DNA of 64,000 bases from Lineus longissimus. Lineage: Eukaryota > Nemertea > Pilidiophora > Heteronemertea > Lineidae. Positions 32,788-44,388 of the stretch are shown here, piece after piece (within the stretch, counting starts at the first letter, position 1; each line of letters opens with the position of its first letter). A program made the position numbers and the translations under genes. Below the pieces are notes generated by a model. It did no database searches. It worked only from the letters and a program-made list of their open reading frames with translations, and had not been told where the DNA came from. The stretch covers positions 14,444,001 to 14,508,000 of the forward strand of contig NC_088314.1 in the NCBI RefSeq assembly GCF_910592395.1. Direction: 5' to 3'.

Positions 32788-33787
32788 GGGTAGTTGATAA
32801 AGCTTGGAATCAGTGAAACCTTGGAACCAGTGATAAACCATGGAATCAGTCCTAAAAATGCATAAAAACATGAAATAATGCCATTGGAACCTAAGGTGGT
32901 TACGAATCAATATTTGGAGATTATTTTTACATGATCAGATCGGAATTTGACGGTAGTTTAGAAATCAGTCGCATATCCGATTCAACAATCTATATTTTAG
33001 AACAACCCAGTCATACCTCGCCTCCAGTGTACATTACTGATCTCCCAAATATGGGCATTCACGTCACGACACGCCCACCACACACCCATAATATGGACCA
33101 ATCAGCGCTCCGCTTACTACGCCACCACACGGGGCCTATTTGAGCTACGGAGCGATGTTATCATACAGGGTGGGTGATACAGAGAAGATTGACTACATCA
33201 TGCAGTACCGGCTGGCACTTATCCGTACATCACCTTATACATGACAAGAAACGGAGATGAAGGTTTATTACCGAAGGTTTTGGAAGGGTTTGGAGATGAA
33301 AAATGTGAACAAATTCCTTCGCTGTGAGCGATTTCGTACATCTTCATGTAGGCCTGCACATCGAGGGATGTAGATATCTTTTCGTGATGTCACCAGTTCT
33401 AAGCGGTTTTTTTTATTCACGTGTGTGTTTGTCCTATGATCTCGTGCATCTAGTACCGAGCATAATACTTTATCGTCTATGGAATACAATCATAAAAACT
33501 AATTTTTGCTTCCATTGAAGAGAAATAAAATATTTTAACGACCACAGCGCATTGCCAATTGATGACGTCATCCTCCACATTAAAAATGTTGGCTTCTGAA
33601 CTAACTGGCAAATTGCTATCAATAAAGTTAGCTGGGACGAGACTGTCAGTTGGGAGGGTATAAATCGTGGAAGGAACGCACCCGATTTCCCGCGCTATTT
33701 CCACAGTGATTCCATGGTTTACATTGAATATTACAAGGTTTATCAGTGTTTCCAAGGTTTCACTAATTCCATACTTTATCAACTACC
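32788..33787. mobile_element. hAT-like element, copy 2
   Basis: GGGTAGTTGATAAAGC..CTTTATCAACTACC ends with an 8-bp duplication CTGAAAAT at 32780-32787 and 33788-33795. Exactly 1,000 bp, uninterrupted, with no transposase. It supplies the empty-site reference (GATAAAGCTTGGAATCAGTG) for the gypsy insertion into copy 1. Confidence 0.85.
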
Positions 33788-33795
33788 CTGAAAAT

Positions 33796-33930
33796 GAGTA
33801 CATTCAGAAGCGACGCTATCATTTGCACTGAAAATGAGTACATTCAGAAGCCGCGCTACCATTTGCACTGAAAATGACTACATTCAGAAGCAACGCTATC
33901 ATTTGCACTCATTTTAGGTGCAAGTAGAAG
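33796..33930. repeat. 40-bp tandem repeat array (right part)
   Basis: About three further units of the repeat at 32690, each with ACATTCAGAAGC, followed by an inverted half-unit (CACCGCTTCTGAATGTATTTTCAG). Confidence 0.75.
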
Positions 33931-34013
33931 CACCGCTTCTGAATGTATTTTCAGATCGTGACATTTTGCTGGGGATTCCCCCACTGGGATTCCTCAACTT
34001 AATTCTTCCATGT

Positions 34014-34907
34014 TCACCCACCTCGGTTGTTAAATCCCTTTTTTTTATTGATAACTCCCACAGCTTCATCCCACACTGATTTTGGAAGTTTTACGTATTC
34101 CTCGACGTCGGATAAAACTAGCGATTCTTGAGACATGGCTGTAATTGGGATATTTATCTGGCACCTGTGTTCGAAATGGACGTCTGCTCTCGTTGAGAAA
34201 TAGGTTCCTTGTGACAACATCTTGGCAACGCCGACAGAACCCAACCAAAGGAGGTCTGCTGAGCCACTGGGCCCTCCTTGTGACGCTTTAGACCTGGCAT
34301 CACAGGTCCCAATATTGGTCCATGCCAATAACAATATCAATCTCTTCCCCAGCTGAGCCTGGAGCAAGGAAGTCAGCAAACGCAATGCCGGAGAAATCTT
34401 TGAGTATCCGGTTAGGTATCTGGGGCCTCTATAAGGGAAAACATATTACAGGTACCTCAACAGCCGAGATACATTCCAAATCAGTACACCCTAGGCTGCA
34501 TAATTCTAACTTGTTCACATCATGCAACTTTCCCTGACCTGAGGTTCCCCCTGCAAATGAGGAGAACTGAATGGGTGTACCACCCGCCCATTTTGGCTTT
34601 GTATTGGACACTAGACGAGACAACACATAGCTTCTATCCGAGCCACTGTCGAATAGCGGCGTGGCAACAGTGAACCCACTATCGGTAGCACGGTACGCAT
34701 ATCCATTGAATTATATAACATTCTAGCATTATGCGAGGTTGCGGCACTACCGCGCGCAGTTTCTACACTAGATGTATATTCAGCATTGTTGGCGCTACTG
34801 GAGCAAGCGTTTCTATCGATTCTCGAATCCTTTTTCCGTTCCTTTGGTTTCTCTCTCACAACATTTGGTGATGTCCCCCACTACACTAGAACACTTTGCA
34901 CTACACG
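34014..34907 (-). pseudogene. BEL/Pao retroelement remnant, protease region
   Basis: Minus-strand frames, broken by several frameshifts, run from a Cys/His-rich knuckle (about 34905-34860) through a retropepsin with LFDSGSDRSYVLS (about 34626-34662) into a conserved stretch with LSRLVSN and FSSFAGG, as in BEL/Pao gag-pol proteins. No single frame spans it, so it cannot be functional. The matching gag part is at 36208-37066, separated by an insertion. RT and integrase are not present downstream. Confidence 0.6.
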
Positions 34908-36207
34908 CACGTGTGACGGACGGTAAAATAAGGGGGGACCTTTACAATTTTCAGGAATGCCTTTATTGTGGGACATGCTGTAGTACAGATGGCGGGTTGT
35001 GAGGGAGTCGCGCGGTTGTTAGGGACGCCTCCGGGGAGTCTGGGATAGCATCGCGTTTCTTCGTCCGCCATATTGCGTTTCCAATAAAAGACAGTCTGGG
35101 GAAATTCGCCTCCTTAATTCACTATTTTGTCCCCTATCATTTCAGGTAAGCATAAAGCCCTGCTCCATAACGATGCATGAATGCATGTAGTATGCACTGG
35201 TACATATCTTTTTTGTGGTAAACTTGACTTGTAGCGAGAAAGTGAACTTTAAAATCTGGCAGATCTGAAAGCATGCATTCGAATTTCGTGCACTGTTGAC
35301 TTGTGCGGTGCCGTGAGGTTTGACACAGATGGGTCGATTTGCTTGGCAATATTTGTGTACTAAGGTTGTCCATTCAAGGGTATGGACCATCTAGATTACA
35401 GATCCGATGTGTTTGTGTGCAATGAGTAGAGAATTAGGGTATTTTTGAAGCAGAAATCGCCACAGGTGCTCGTTCAGCAAGTTCACGGTTTTTGCCGATA
35501 GATGGCAGTAGTGCATTAGTCAAAAGCCAGAACATGCTTTTCTGAGAGAAATCTCTCAAGATGTGTGCAGTAAATATGTTAATAATTGGTTTGTTCTTGG
35601 TTGTGCCTGGAACCTCTGTGGATTGGGCTGAATTTCGTGGTTTATGAGAGGCTTGGAGACAATATGAAGAGTATTGTGAAAAGAGTTTAGAATGTTGCCA
35701 TTCTGGAGTTGAAGTATGGTTTGTTTTGAATAATTTGGTCAATCCAGAGATGCTCGGGAAGCAGTTTGGTATTTATACTGGGTGTCAACTGCTCGTGGTT
35801 TTAAAGGCAAAGACCACCTGCAGTTGGCCCCATCCCAGCAATATTTGGGGGTTTGACGTTATGAATCTATGTGTGACTGTAGATGAGTCACAGGGATATA
35901 CATTTTGTGTTAGGTAGAATATTGCACAAGAATATTGATTTGTACAAGTTGACAGGGTTTTGGTTGGATTAACCCCCTGTGGTCAAGACAGTCCTGAATA
36001 AGTTGGTAATGGTGATTTTAACCCTAGTTCTAGATACTAAGCCGATGTATTGTTTTGTGTTGTACATGTACTATTTTTAGTATTTGTCATGTTCCTCTGT
36101 GAAGTCCGCCATATTGCGTTTCCAATAAAAGACAGTCTTGGGAAATTCGCCTCCTTAATTCACTATTTTCTCCCCTATAATTTCAGGCCCTATACAACCC
36201 CATTTCC
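34908..36207. other. 1.3-kb insertion inside the BEL/Pao remnant
   Basis: It separates the two zinc-knuckle halves of the BEL/Pao frame. Two 84-bp direct repeats (35063-35146 and 36104-36187) share GTCCGCCATATTGCGTTTCC and a CAATAAAAG box. The first is followed by GTAAGC; the second ends in a strong polypyrimidine-CAG. No supported ORF. It could be a small non-autonomous retroelement, but I could not define its ends. Confidence 0.5.
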
Positions 36208-37066
36208 CGGATGTTACACACGCGCAAAATGTGCACCAAAGCACCGAAAGCACAATCGGTTCTTGCGTTTCAAAAACAGCAAAAGATAGTCTAGGTCGTC
36301 CTCATGTCCTTCACCCTCCCTCGCCCATTCAAGCCTTACATCTTTTGGGCAAACAAGAGAGTACAACCGCGGTGAGAAACACGCCATATTGGTAACCCCT
36401 TATATCCAAGCATCTAAACTGCGCACATGTGACTGGACCTCGTCGTACAGTTTAGACAGTTGTGACACCTTGCCCTACTAGTACGGGAGCAGCTGCACAT
36501 TTTCAAGAGCGCCTGAATATGAGCGAATGTTATCTTTTCTTTCCGACCATAGCGATCATCGAGAAAATGTCTGACATCCTCGTAGTGATCAGCCATCACA
36601 CTGAGTCCAGCAATGGTGGCATTGGCTTCACCTTCAAGAAGCCAGTCTAGATAAGTGTATTTACTCATCGGTGGCATGTCCGACGAATGGATCAAAGCAT
36701 CAAACTTATCCCAAAACGACTCCCATTCAATTACGTTTCCACTAAATTTCGACAATTCTATCTTGGGTAACCTGACCAGCTTGGCCAAATCACCTCCCTT
36801 GCTTTTTCCGGGGCTGCTGATGCCATCCTCCTCCGTTGAGGCAAGGCGCTTCGACACATTTAATGCAGCCTCCGAAGCTGCATGCAAACGGCTACGGGCC
36901 TTCAGGGCCTCTACACGAGTTTTGGATGCAATATCCAGCACTTTACCTGAACTGTTGATTTCAGTTTGGAGAGCCTCCTCTTCCGTGATGTGCATCTCTA
37001 CCTCTTCTTGAGTCCGACAATAAGAACTCAGTCGAAGGTCAAGCTCGTCCAGCCCTGATTGGAATT
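36208..37066 (-). pseudogene. BEL/Pao gag fragment
   Basis: From about 37066 down to 36414 the minus strand encodes a coiled-coil-like N-terminus and then LPKIELSKFSGNVIEWESFW and LLEGEANATIAGL, the conserved DUF1759-type gag domain of BEL/Pao elements. The frame breaks near 36450, and a CCHC-like knuckle (CFRCFGAHFARV) appears in another frame at about 36215-36265. Same decayed element as 34014-34907. Confidence 0.7.
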
Positions 37067-37313
37067 ATCGCTTTGTCTATACCAGTATCCCCTGCCTTAT
37101 GTTCAGTGAGGGGCAGTTCAAGATTTTTCAAAGCTCAAGTTAGCCAACCCTGGGCGTAGCTGCGCCTCTTCAACGCTGTCTGCAGCTCAGCCGAACCATA
37201 GCAAATACACTTAAAACCTTTTATTTGATTTTAAAAGCAGTTATCGAGTAAACGGACATCACCCAAAATAACCACGAAACAAACGAACAAATGACAAAAA
37301 TACCCGATCTAAA

Positions 37314-38756
37314 ATGAAACGGCCAGGGGCCATTGCGCTCACTGCACAGATATTTGGTGGAATTCATCCTGGTTAAGAAACACTCTACATACATTTTATG
37401 CTCCATATCAGGCTGTATAATTTCCTAATGCGAGCTTCACTCTCAGAAAACATCTATGTAAAATTATCATACAAAATGGTTAAGGGCGGGAGTAACTCGG
37501 ATGTTTCCAAATCTCTCAGTTTAATGGCCAATCATACAACATTCCTAGGCAGGATTTTGTGGCTAGAGGTTAACCAGAGCCTGTCAAACCACGAGATGAA
37601 ATTTTGAGGAGAGCCGCAGCGATCAGGGACTTCCTGGGACCAAGGGACAGTATGGACACTGATGATAAAGCAAGGGTAAATGCCATTCTAGACTTCCTGT
37701 GCACACAATAGATCTCATAAGCACTATCTTATGGTGACTGGGGGATGGCTCTGATTTCTGCGGCCGTCCTCCGCCGGTTTTTTTAGCACTATTGTAAACA
37801 TACAAATTATGTTATGTATGGTATTTGTTAATCTTTTTGTCACCTTCCGTTCTTTTGTTATACGCACACCACAATGTAATCGATTATTACATGAATAAAG
37901 ATACATGATAATAATAGTATATAGGTCGAACCAAAGTCGGTAGGACATGTGATGTATCGTTGCTTGGAGTACCTACCATAAAAATATCATCGAAAACAAG
38001 TCACTTATAAGCAAGATATTGTACTTTTTTACCTTTTTTAGTTTTGGCCTCCTGGTGGTCAAGTCTAGAATCAGATCAGATCGAAATTCGGTGTCTGAGG
38101 TAACATGATGTAGGGAGTCATGTGTACCAAATTTCAAGTTCATAGCATTAGCGGTTAAGAAACGTGCCATAGTTACACTCAAACAACAAATTGACACCAT
38201 TTGACCGCTGTGACCTTGAAAAGTAGGTCAAATCAAAAACTCGTATTATATGTGATGTACCCTTGCTAGGGAACCTACCAAAGAATTTTTTTACCGAAAA
38301 CGGGTCACTCATTAGAGAGATATTACACTTCTGGCCCCCTGGTGGCCAAGTCAAGAATCAGATCTGACTGAAATTCCTTGGCAGAGGTTACATGACGTAG
38401 GGAGTCATGTGTACCAAATTTCAAGCTCATATCGCTAGCGGTTAAGAAACGTGACATAGTTACACTCAACAACCAATTTACACCATTTGACCTCTGTGAC
38501 CTTGAAAAGTAGGTCAAATCAAAAACCCGTAGGATATGTGATGTATCTGTGCGGACCGATATTCATTGTCAGAGGTCACCTGAGCTTGGGGGTCCCGTGT
38601 TCAGCGGTTGAGAAACGTGCCACTGTTTTGGTACATGTAGTGTATTATTCTGAGGAAATTTTTTGTGTGCGACCAACCCCAAATCCTTGGGAGGGTAGCC
38701 CTTGATCTGAACTGATAGTGGGACAATGTCAAAAATCAGTGTTTATAAGAATTATT
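37314..38756. repeat. Helentron-like repeat remnants
   Basis: A typical 5' end (TGAAACGGCCAGGGGCCATT) at about 37314, then unrelated sequence, then from about 37925 two to three core units with the 'gtgccatagttacactcaa' and 'gacctctgtgaccttgaaaagtaggtcaaat' motifs seen in the copies at 207, 50015 and 57404. Too rearranged to assign complete ends. Confidence 0.6.
37574..37711 (+). other. possible C-terminal exon, unidentified
   Basis: An open frame of 45 codons ends with TAG at 37709-37711. The peptide (RRAAAIRDFLGPRDSMDTDD..) looks like a real amphipathic helix-rich tail. TTAACCAG directly upstream could be an acceptor. No ATG, no recognised family, and it sits between repeats, so this is weak. 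Confidence 0.2.
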
Positions 38757-39240
38757 TTAGAATGAAAAGGCAAGGGGCCATTGTGCTCACCGGTGTATTT
38801 TTCAAATAAATATATTTTTCAGTTTCAAAAGCCTAGGGTACAGCCTAAATCCAATTGACTTGAGAAAATAGTACTGATACATGATTTTTCCCTTTTTTTC
38901 CACCTGGGTCTACTTACTTATATGGGGCGCCTTTTGTGCACTAATTTTTGAATTATATTTTTTTCAGTTTCAAAAATCTGTAAAGCCTGAATCAAAGAAG
39001 ACATCATCAGATCCTACAATGTCTAATGAAATGTTTCCCTTTGAGTTAGATGATAGTCGTATTAGGCTGACTATGTTTTCAGATATCGCCTCTAGTGGCC
39101 AAATGGTGAATCAAATCAGACTGAACTTAGGCCAACCTTACCTTTGGGATAATGTGCAACAAATATGAACTTATTTGTCATTGCAGTTAAGAAACATGCC
39201 ATAGTCAGGCAAACTTGACAGTATGTTGTTATCTTGTACT
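38757..39240 (+). repeat. diverged Helentron-like 5' fragment
   Basis: Starts TGAAAAGGCAAGGGGCCATT, with GTGCTCACCGGTG, and ends in the 'aagaaacatgccatag' core motif. No microsatellite or 3' hairpin was identified. Confidence 0.5.
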
Positions 39241-39419
39241 TTCAGAGAACCATATTAACGATTGACACATTAAAAACAGAAAATCAGAATATAATGTGTC
39301 TCTATATCGTTTTGTAACTTTTAAGGACAGGAACAAAGAATCTTCGCCAACATAAGTTCTATTACGATTCCTCGATCGTGACGACAAGTTACTCAAGTGT
39401 ACGTATATAGCTATACATC

Positions 39420-39595
39420 ATGTATTCGTTCAGTCAGGATCAAAGACTCCCATCGATGTTGTTCGCTTTCGACTCTAACGAAGAGGACCGTGTGTCGCTG
39501 TCCGGTCACAGTGCGTTCAGTGACATTCGTCATGACCTTCATGACGACATTGATGTTGACAATGTAGATTCAGTTACCCAAGTTCGGGCTCAGAT
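39420..39595 (+). pseudogene. BEL/Pao gag, 5' part
   Basis: ATG at 39420 opens an acidic N-terminal region (DDIDVDNVDSVTQVRAQ). The frame is interrupted at 39596 by a TIR element and resumes in phase at 40928. This is the start of a second, plus-strand BEL/Pao-type gag. Confidence 0.55.
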
Positions 39596-40927
39596 CAAGG
39601 AGGATACCGCGGTGACGTCACGGCTTTTCCAAGATGGCGCTGCATATTGTACACTAACTCGATGAGACAAGACCACAATTGATTTTTTAAGCCTTTTAGC
39701 AGTTAAATTGTCAATGTTTGACCGCGACGCATCAAAGAACGCGTCAAGTAGTGAAACTGAAATTCGGATATGATATACGGGTTAGTCTTGCGAGTAACTG
39801 GTGCGATGGAAATTGGTGATTGACCACGGAAATTTTTTTATAATCGACAAATTAGACAGACTTTGATATTTCCACTGTTTTCAGCCAACTGGCAGAAAAA
39901 ACTCAAAACACGCCCCCTATTACCCAATTAGCAAAATTCGAAATTAATTTTTTCATCAAATAATTTCTTTATATCTGTAGACTTGCCACAGCAAATATTT
40001 TTTCAATACCTCTCCAAATATGTACTTGAGAGTAAAAAACATGCACTCGTCTAATTGATAGGCCTCGACCCTCCAACCTATGAATATTCATTAGTGGTCT
40101 TGTCTCCGATCCACGGCCAAGGGAAAATCAAGTCATCAAATAAAGTTAGATTTTTCGCATCAGATCAGAGTTATTGGTACTTTTCTGCTATGAAATAAGA
40201 CTTCAGACAATAAGTTATCATTTGAATAATGAAAAGTGCTGTTTTGATGGGGAAAAATAGGGTTTTTAAAACCAAATAGCCGGGCACCGATCTTCCAAAA
40301 TTAGCGATGGTTTCAAAACAGTCTTCCATATATGGGGCAATCTCTTCATTATCATAGTGGGATTTGGAGGCATGTTTACAGATTTTACAAGTTCGAGACC
40401 TGCAGGACCTAAAACTCGCATAGATCCTCATAGATCCCCTCTATTTGTCGAGTTAGCGCCCCTGTAAGATCATGCATTTTCGGACACTAGAACGAAATCT
40501 TCCTGCGGATATCGCGGTTTCGGTGATGATTTAAGGAGAAATTGACTGTTCTTAGAGTTGTATGGGACAGAAATGAGTTCATACTTCATGAATACATGAA
40601 TATATTATGATATGGGCGGGCTTCTAAGTCAAAACAATAACAAACTCAACTGTATCTCTACCGTGTATCGCGTAGTGCATTGCCTAGTGTATTTCGTAGT
40701 GTATTTTAGCGGAGACATTATTTTCGCACTTTGGCCACGCCAAACGTCTTTTTTATTCGTGGAAGTTAATCTGCTCTATAAATTTTATTTTACAGGAGCG
40801 TACCAAACAGTGAGACGTGGAGATGTGTTCAGTGCTGGTGTTGTCAGTAGACTGAATCTGATTGGCCTAGCGATCAGTAATATGGGATGTGATCACGTGA
40901 TGTGACGTCACCGCGGTATCCTCCTTG
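39596..40927. mobile_element. TIR DNA element with 9-bp duplication
   Basis: Perfect 26-bp terminal inverted repeats beginning CAAGGAGGATACCGCGGTGA are flanked by GGCTCAGAT at 39587-39595 and 40928-40936. Length 1,332 bp with no recognisable transposase. The 9-bp duplication suggests a Mutator-like or Merlin-like family, but that is inference. Excision restores the gag frame. Confidence 0.9.
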
Positions 40928-41962
40928 GGCTCAGATTGCGGCGCAAAAGGCGGGTCTCCTGAAAGAAATTGATATTATCAAAGAAAGACAGTTACTTGAA
41001 GCTGAGGAACTGCGAATCCGACAAAGAAAACAGGTCATGGATTACGAACTAAAAATAGCCCATGCCAATGCTGAGGAGCAGTGTCTTGCAGTGTCTGGTC
41101 AGAAACGATCTGAACTTAATCCATTTGTGCCAAATATGAACCGCGACAACCCGTGTCCCGTTGACAACTCTCAGCATGATTCGAATGTGAACCGTGATAA
41201 ACCGTGTCCAGTTGACAACTCATTTGATCAGAAGGGGAAATATGAAAAATCGTGTGTAGTCGATAACTCTCAGTGTAAGCCTGGTATGGTGTTGCTGACC
41301 ACCATGCTGGCATGATGAATGTAAGTTTGCAGATGATGCAGCAGCAGCATGACATTTATGAGAGTATGCAGCTTCCGCGGCTGGAGATGATGACATTTGA
41401 CGGCAATCCCCTTAAGTCTTGGGCATTTGTTAACTCCTTTGCTAACACAGTTGGGTGTACTCAGGCCTCAGACCAGGCTAAGTTGGCAAGACTGTTGCAG
41501 TGTTGCAAAGGAAAAGCGTACCAGGTGATTGAATGTTGTGCAGCCATGCAGCCTTCACAAGGTTACGCTCGTGCCAAGTCTTTGCTGGAGCAAAGGTTTG
41601 GAAATGACTATGTGGTTGCTGAAGCATGGGTCGAAAAGGTTATTGGTGGGCCACAGATCAAGGCCAGTGATGCGAAGGGCCTCCAAGAGTATTCGGACGA
41701 CCTCAGAAGTTGCTATGAAACATTGAATGCCATGGACAAGCTGAGTGAGGTTGGCAATCGTAGATGTGTTGTGAAACTTGATGAGAAATTGCCACTTTAT
41801 CTGCAAAACAGATTCAGAAAGATAGCAAATGAGATGCACGTAAATCGGTCTCGTTATCCCAGTTTCAAGGAGTTTGCAAAGATTTTTGACACTGCGTCAA
41901 AGGAAGCCAATGACCCTGTCTTTGGGATTTCTGCAAGAGCTAAAGCCACGTCAGTAGTGTAA
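40928..41962 (+). pseudogene. BEL/Pao gag, 3' part, cut off by the Polinton
   Basis: After the TIR element the frame continues through a helical region (LLKEIDIIKERQLLEAEELR), shifts by one base where the frames overlap at ATGA (41312-41315), and proceeds through LPRLEMMTFDGNPLKSWAFV and CCKGKAYQVIE, a DUF1759-like gag domain. It ends at 41962, where Polinton terminal sequence starts, so the knuckle region, protease, RT and integrase are missing. Confidence 0.7.
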
Positions 41963-41965
41963 AAA

Positions 41966-43133
41966 TGAGGGTTCTAGCTCACCCTAGGTTTGACTGGGTT
42001 TTTATTCAGTCAAATCCTAGTCAAACAATTATTCAGTCAAATCCTAGTCAAACGATTATTCAGTCAAATCCTAGTCAAACGATTATTCAGTCAAATCCTA
42101 GTCAAACAATTATTCAATCAAATCCTAGTCAAACAATTATTCAGTCAAATCCTAGTCAAACAATTATTCAGTCAAATCTTAGTCAAACAATTATTCAGTC
42201 AAATCCTAGTCAAACAAGTATTCAGTGAAATCCTAGTCAAACGATTATTCAGTCAAATCCTAGTCAAACAATTATTCAACTTACTAGTTTTAATCTAATT
42301 TTTATTTCAGTCAAATCCTAGTCAAAACTATTTTACAACTTTCAACTTTCTAGTTAACCCTAGATTTGACCTAATTTTTATTTCAGTCAAATCCTAGTCA
42401 AATCCTAGGTGAGGGTTCTAGCTCACCCTAGATTTGACCTTATTTTTATTTCAGTCAAATCCTAGTCAAAACTATTTTACAACTTTCAACTTTCTAGTTC
42501 ACCCTAGATTTGACCTAATTTTTATTTCAGTCAAATCCTAGTCAAAACTATTTTTCAACCCCCCAACCCCCCAACCCCACAAATTGTCTAACTTTTATAA
42601 CATGGTTATTTCTGCTAAATATTCTAAAGGAGAAATATTAAAGAAAAATTTAAAAACGATATCTAATAGATTTCATATTGTATAGAAAATGACTCATATC
42701 ATCAGATCCGCCACTTCAAAAAAGAATAAAGGATTTAAATATTCAAAAAAGCATAAAATAGAAGATTATTCCTCATCCGAAGATGAACTTAAAAATATAG
42801 AAGATTATTCATCTGAGGAAGAAGAGGAGGACTATCTTTCGGAAAGCGAATTAGATGCCAAAATTCAACCCCCTCAATCAGAGTTAATCACTTGGAAAGA
42901 AGTTCCTTTAAACGCGTGGTATAAGATTGTAGGGAAAGAGTTGAAGAATACCAAACACGGAGAAGCGTTAATTCTCACTCTAAAATATAGAAAGCTGCAG
43001 CCCCTGAAAACTTTTTCAACATCGTTGATCAAACGAGATTTAGAAGCGAATCCTAACTTGAATTATATAATATCGTTAGGAAAACCTAAAGGGAAAAAGT
43101 ATTACGCGTTTAAATTAGTGCAAGGATAAAATG
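41966..43133 (+). repeat. Polinton left terminal inverted repeat
   Basis: Begins near AGGGTTCTAGCTCACCC and carries about ten copies of a 27-bp unit (CAAATCCTAGTCAAACAATT, about 42010-42280), then longer diverged units, a run of CCCCAACCCC, and a complete gene. The inverted partner is 60958-62054. The two differ by only a handful of substitutions in the gene and in repeat-unit number. Confidence 0.9.
42689..43129 (+). CDS. Polinton TIR-encoded small protein (left copy)
   Basis: 146 residues. The first 30 are basic, the next 40 are Ser/Asp/Glu-rich (EDYSSEEEEEDYLSESE), and the C-terminal 75 form a compact domain starting WKEVPLNAWYKIVGKELKNT. Short proteins with this W-Y-I..T..G pattern are recurrent in Polintons and could be an OB-fold-like nucleic-acid binder; that is inference. 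Because it lies inside the terminal repeat, the element has two copies (see 60964-61404), differing at about four residues. It has an ATG but no AAAATAA box directly upstream. Confidence 0.7.
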   Translation: MTHIIRSATSKKNKGFKYSKKHKIEDYSSSEDELKNIEDYSSEEEEEDYLSESELDAKIQPPQSELITWKEVPLNAWYKIVGKELKNTKHGEALILTLKYRKLQPLKTFSTSLIKRDLEANPNLNYIISLGKPKGKKYYAFKLVQG

Positions 43134-43317
43134 GTATAATTTTTCTAACATGTTTAATTCTGCTAAATAATCTCAAGTGTACATCTTGTTTAAAAATCAA
43201 AATTACACTATCTAATAGATTTTTGGAAAAAGAATAAATGTTCGTTCTTGTTATCGAGATCTATTACCTTGTCTCTCTTTTGATACGCGGAAGAAACTTT
43301 TAAGTCCTCAACCAAAA

Positions 43318-43848
43318 ATGACACCAAAAATGAAACCTCTTTTAACGTTTGATACATTAGAAGAAATTCCAATCAACATGGAGTCCATCACAGAGACAGC
43401 ATTTCAACCGTCCGATTTAAAGGGTGTCACAACACTCATGGATAAAATTAAAATCATCAGTCAGTATGTGAGACTTTTTTGTAATGGGTGGATATGTCAT
43501 GATTGTTTTAGCATAGACTATGATCTGTATGACTGGGAAGTGGTGTGCAGTCAATGTTATTCGGTAGATCAACATCGTATTTGGAGTAATGCGATTCAGA
43601 AAAGTCCACTTGTTTCTGAATGGTATGGTATGGATCAAACTCATATCATCACATCCACCACGTCAAAACAAGGAGACTTTGAAAAATTACTGAATACGTA
43701 TCCCGTATCGTTTGACGTGATAGAAAAAATGGAAAAAGATTACACCATTCTCATTCAAAAATTTGAAACCATGAAAGCCTACACAAACGTAAAAACTTTT
43801 TTATGGATAAAATTGTGTTACAACGCCTCATGGATTTCTATCACTTAG
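43318..43848 (+). CDS. Polinton hypothetical protein with Cys pairs
   Basis: 176 residues from ATG 43318. Two CxxC pairs (CHDC near residue 60, CSQC near residue 75) suggest a zinc ribbon. I do not recognise the family. At codons 161-162 the frame crosses T TTT TTA (43797-43803); in the -1 frame a further 40 codons are open to TAA at 43923-43925 and look more natural than the 15 residues left in frame 0. This is either a one-base indel in a T6 run or a programmed shift. The next gene lies convergent on the minus strand. Confidence 0.6.
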   Translation: MTPKMKPLLTFDTLEEIPINMESITETAFQPSDLKGVTTLMDKIKIISQYVRLFCNGWICHDCFSIDYDLYDWEVVCSQCYSVDQHRIWSNAIQKSPLVSEWYGMDQTHIITSTTSKQGDFEKLLNTYPVSFDVIEKMEKDYTILIQKFETMKAYTNVKTFLWIKLCYNASWISIT

Positions 43849-43954
43849 AAATTCAAGTGGTCAAACCAACCCCTGCGCAGAACACCTATTATACACTTTT
43901 TGAAGAGATGTCATGGCCTAATTAAACTTTATAAGAGATTTCCTTTTATAAAAT

Positions 43955-44335
43955 TTAGTCTTCCGTGATAGGTAAAACAGATTCAGCTGTATTGGCTGCG
44001 ATGGATCCTACAGCCAGAAGAGTTGGGTTCATATAATAGCCCAATTGTTTTTTTATTTCGCTGTTGATGATGATATTGTTATTTAATTTTTCATGAAGTT
44101 TTTTCTGATCTAAATTTGGAAACATAACTCGTATGGTTTGCGTATAACCGAATAATAAATTGGAGACCAGTTCATCTGCAATTTGCGTATTATAACGTGT
44201 TTGATATTCATTGTACATTTTTTCAAGATTTTTCCCACTTGCTTTTTTAATAGTCGCTTCAGACACTTTCATGCCTAATTTTGTTAAAAGACCGCTTTGA
44301 TATTGTGTTAAGAGTTCTGATCGCATCTCTGTCAC
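43955..44335 (-). CDS. Polinton hypothetical protein, downstream of the ATPase
   Basis: About 126 residues, mostly helical and charged, ending in a small-residue segment (LLAVGSIAANTAES). It follows the ATPase gene on the same strand. The probable true start is an ATG near 44370 preceded by TAATAAAATAAAAGG, but that frame closes quickly (TGA), implying a frameshift between it and this frame. No recognised domain. Confidence 0.5.
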   Translation of the reverse strand: MTEMRSELLTQYQSGLLTKLGMKVSEATIKKASGKNLEKMYNEYQTRYNTQIADELVSNLLFGYTQTIRVMFPNLDQKKLHEKLNNNIIINSEIKKQLGYYMNPTLLAVGSIAANTAESVLPITED

Positions 44336-44388
44336 AGAATCATTTGGACACGATGGACGAAATTACCATTTCAAATCCTTTTATTTTA

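Noticed and set aside
39460-39665. Reading the 81-residue ORF at 39420-39665 as a complete gene
   Set aside because: Its last 23 codons lie in a TIR element; the real frame continues after that element at 40928.
41990-42298. Regularly spaced repeats in the Polinton ends, CRISPR-like at first sight
   Set aside because: Units of 27 bp are contiguous with no unique spacers, the setting is a eukaryotic transposon, and there are no cas genes. They are subterminal tandem repeats; the QSNPSQTII open frames are artefacts.
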